DNA of 33,747 nucleotides. Origin: Bacillota bacterium (lineage in GTDB: Bacteria; Bacillota_A; Clostridia; Lachnospirales; Lachnospiraceae). The notes under the pieces are model-generated. The model was not told the origin of the DNA. It saw only the letters and a program-made list of their open reading frames with translations, and searched no databases. Numbering within the stretch: position 1 is the first letter of the stretch; the number at the start of each line of letters is the position of its first letter. The stretch covers positions 1 to 33,747 of the forward strand of contig JAEZSL010000218.1 in the NCBI GenBank assembly GCA_023443925.1, in the 5' to 3' direction. The position numbers and the translations under genes were made by a program. Below, in pieces: positions 33,081-33,747 of this stretch.

Positions 33081-33283
33081 TTACTCCTTCATTTTTGGGT
33101 TCCCGTCAAAATCATAAACATAGTTATTAACGTATTCAAATATATGAATGTGTTTTTCAATATCTATAAAATTAACTTTCTACATTTTATCACATTATCA
33201 GTGTTGAGCTGTACATATTTTTTGATCCTATATACGTTAGGATCATTCATTAATGTAAACTCACTTTCTTCAAACCTTCCTGA
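33081..33283 (-). pseudogene. Relic of an unidentified small gene
   Basis: Two adjoining minus-strand frames look like one protein split by a frameshift near 33170: SGRFEESEFTLMNDPNVYRI and onward to NVIKCRK (33283-33164), then VNFIDIEKHIHIFEYVNNYV to GNPKMKE (33176-33081). No start codon with a ribosome binding site is seen. The position just after an Rhs end fits a decayed immunity gene, but no family is recognised. Confidence 0.4.
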
Positions 33284-33304
33284 TTTAACGAAGATGAATA
33301 TGAT

Positions 33305-33454
33305 TTATTTCTTATCTTTGTAACTTATAACACTTTTTAGTAACATAATTCTTTTTAGCTCATCTTTATAATAATTATCATCATTAATATTGTATATTGC
33401 CATTTTATAAAAAAATACCTCAGCACCATCAAGAAAGCTTTCCTTTTTTTTCAT
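33305..33454 (-). CDS. Small ORF at the end of the Rhs remnant
   Basis: A 49-codon frame (MKKKESFLDGAEVFFYKMAI at the start, ending ISYKDKK). Its ATG lies inside the last codons of the Rhs remnant in another frame, next to a run of eight A. It may be a genuine small protein, or the former tail of the Rhs toxin brought out of frame by slippage in that A run. Nothing recognisable. Confidence 0.3.
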   Translation of the reverse strand: MKKKESFLDGAEVFFYKMAIYNINDDNYYKDELKRIMLLKSVISYKDKK

Positions 33455-33747
33455 AAAGCAGCTGTCCATCCAGATATTCATAGGTAGTTTTTACACCATT
33501 TACCGTTTTAGATGCCTTAATCCATTCGCATCGTAGGAATAGGAAGCAGTTACCCCATTACCACTTAGAGACGTTAGTTCCCGGCCCTTCGTCCAGCTTA
33601 ACGTATATCCATTATAACTGGTTGGATTGCCAATAGCATCATATGCTATCGCTTGTCCGTTATAGGAAGTTAATTTATCTTTCCAATTGGAATCCGCATA
33701 TTCATAGGTTATCGTATTCTTGACTTCACCAAGAGCTTCCGATTGCG
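33429..33747 (-). pseudogene. 3' end of an Rhs/YD-repeat protein gene, frameshifted, continues outside window
   Basis: The minus strand from the window edge reads TITYEYADSNWKDKLTSYNG, IAYDAIGNPTSYNGYTLSWT, then GVTASYSYDANGLR: classical YD/RHS repeats (YD-x-x-GN, W-x-x-GR, YSYDANGLR). After GLR a frameshift near 33520 leads to a stop (33500-33502). The other frame continues as ASKTVNGVKTTYEYLDGQLL and stops at 33429. Rhs proteins are large secreted or wall-associated toxins with variable C-terminal domains. This copy cannot reach a C-terminal toxin without repair. Only the last part is in the window. Confidence 0.85.

Overview
The window looks like chromosomal DNA of a low-GC, spore-forming anaerobic Firmicute, most likely a Clostridia/Lachnospiraceae-type organism. 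This rests on AT-rich codon use, strong AGGAGG ribosome binding sites, many U-tailed hairpin terminators, a spore-coat gene cluster, a BlaI/M56 module, a GH4 alpha-galactosidase with an AraC regulator, and a GHL10 secreted hydrolase. The genus assignment is inference. I see no rRNA, tRNA or CRISPR array.

Left part (1-8.7 kb): the end of a cell-wall amidase, a large secreted protein with four Ig-like repeats and a GHL10 glycosidase-like domain, and a GNAT acetyltransferase. Next comes a two-gene regulatory module: a BlaI/MecI-type repressor overlapping (ATGA) a 748-residue membrane protein. That protein joins a BlaR1-like M56 zinc protease to an extracellular subtilisin-like (S8) domain with an apparently intact Asp/His/Ser triad. 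Two near-identical 16-bp palindromes sit on the module's promoter. This is the most unusual item in the window. An AraC/GyrI-like regulator follows.

Middle (8.9-20.7 kb): a set of small regulator-plus-target units. They are melA with a divergent AraC regulator; an aldo/keto reductase behind a MerR-type promoter (19-bp spacer) preceded by four 9-bp iterons, followed by an unknown gene and a nitroreductase; a LysR regulator divergent from an EamA transporter with a clear LysR box between them; a tandem-HTH MerR regulator divergent from an MFS exporter; and a MarR regulator followed by a second MFS exporter, whose two promoters share a 16-bp motif. Together these suggest an inducible detoxification and efflux region.

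21-25.3 kb: a radical SAM protein, then a five-gene spore cluster (short coat-like protein, CotF, zinc alcohol dehydrogenase, short coat-like protein, CotF). Its order and gene sizes match the Bacillus subtilis yraG-yraF-adhB-yraE-yraD cluster, closed by a terminator.

Right part (25.5-33.7 kb): nearly all genes are on the minus strand and the DNA is by eye more AT-rich. It holds an aminoglycoside-phosphotransferase-like kinase, an Ntn-type amide hydrolase with an N-terminal Cys, a putative zinc metallopeptidase coupled to a broken alpha-toroid (prenyltransferase/terpene-cyclase fold) gene, a VOC protein, a GNAT enzyme and a Nudix hydrolase. It ends in debris: an insertion-sequence stub, a frameshifted unknown gene, relic reading frames, and the frameshifted 3' end of an Rhs/YD-repeat gene that leaves the window. 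This end reads as a decaying polymorphic-toxin locus.
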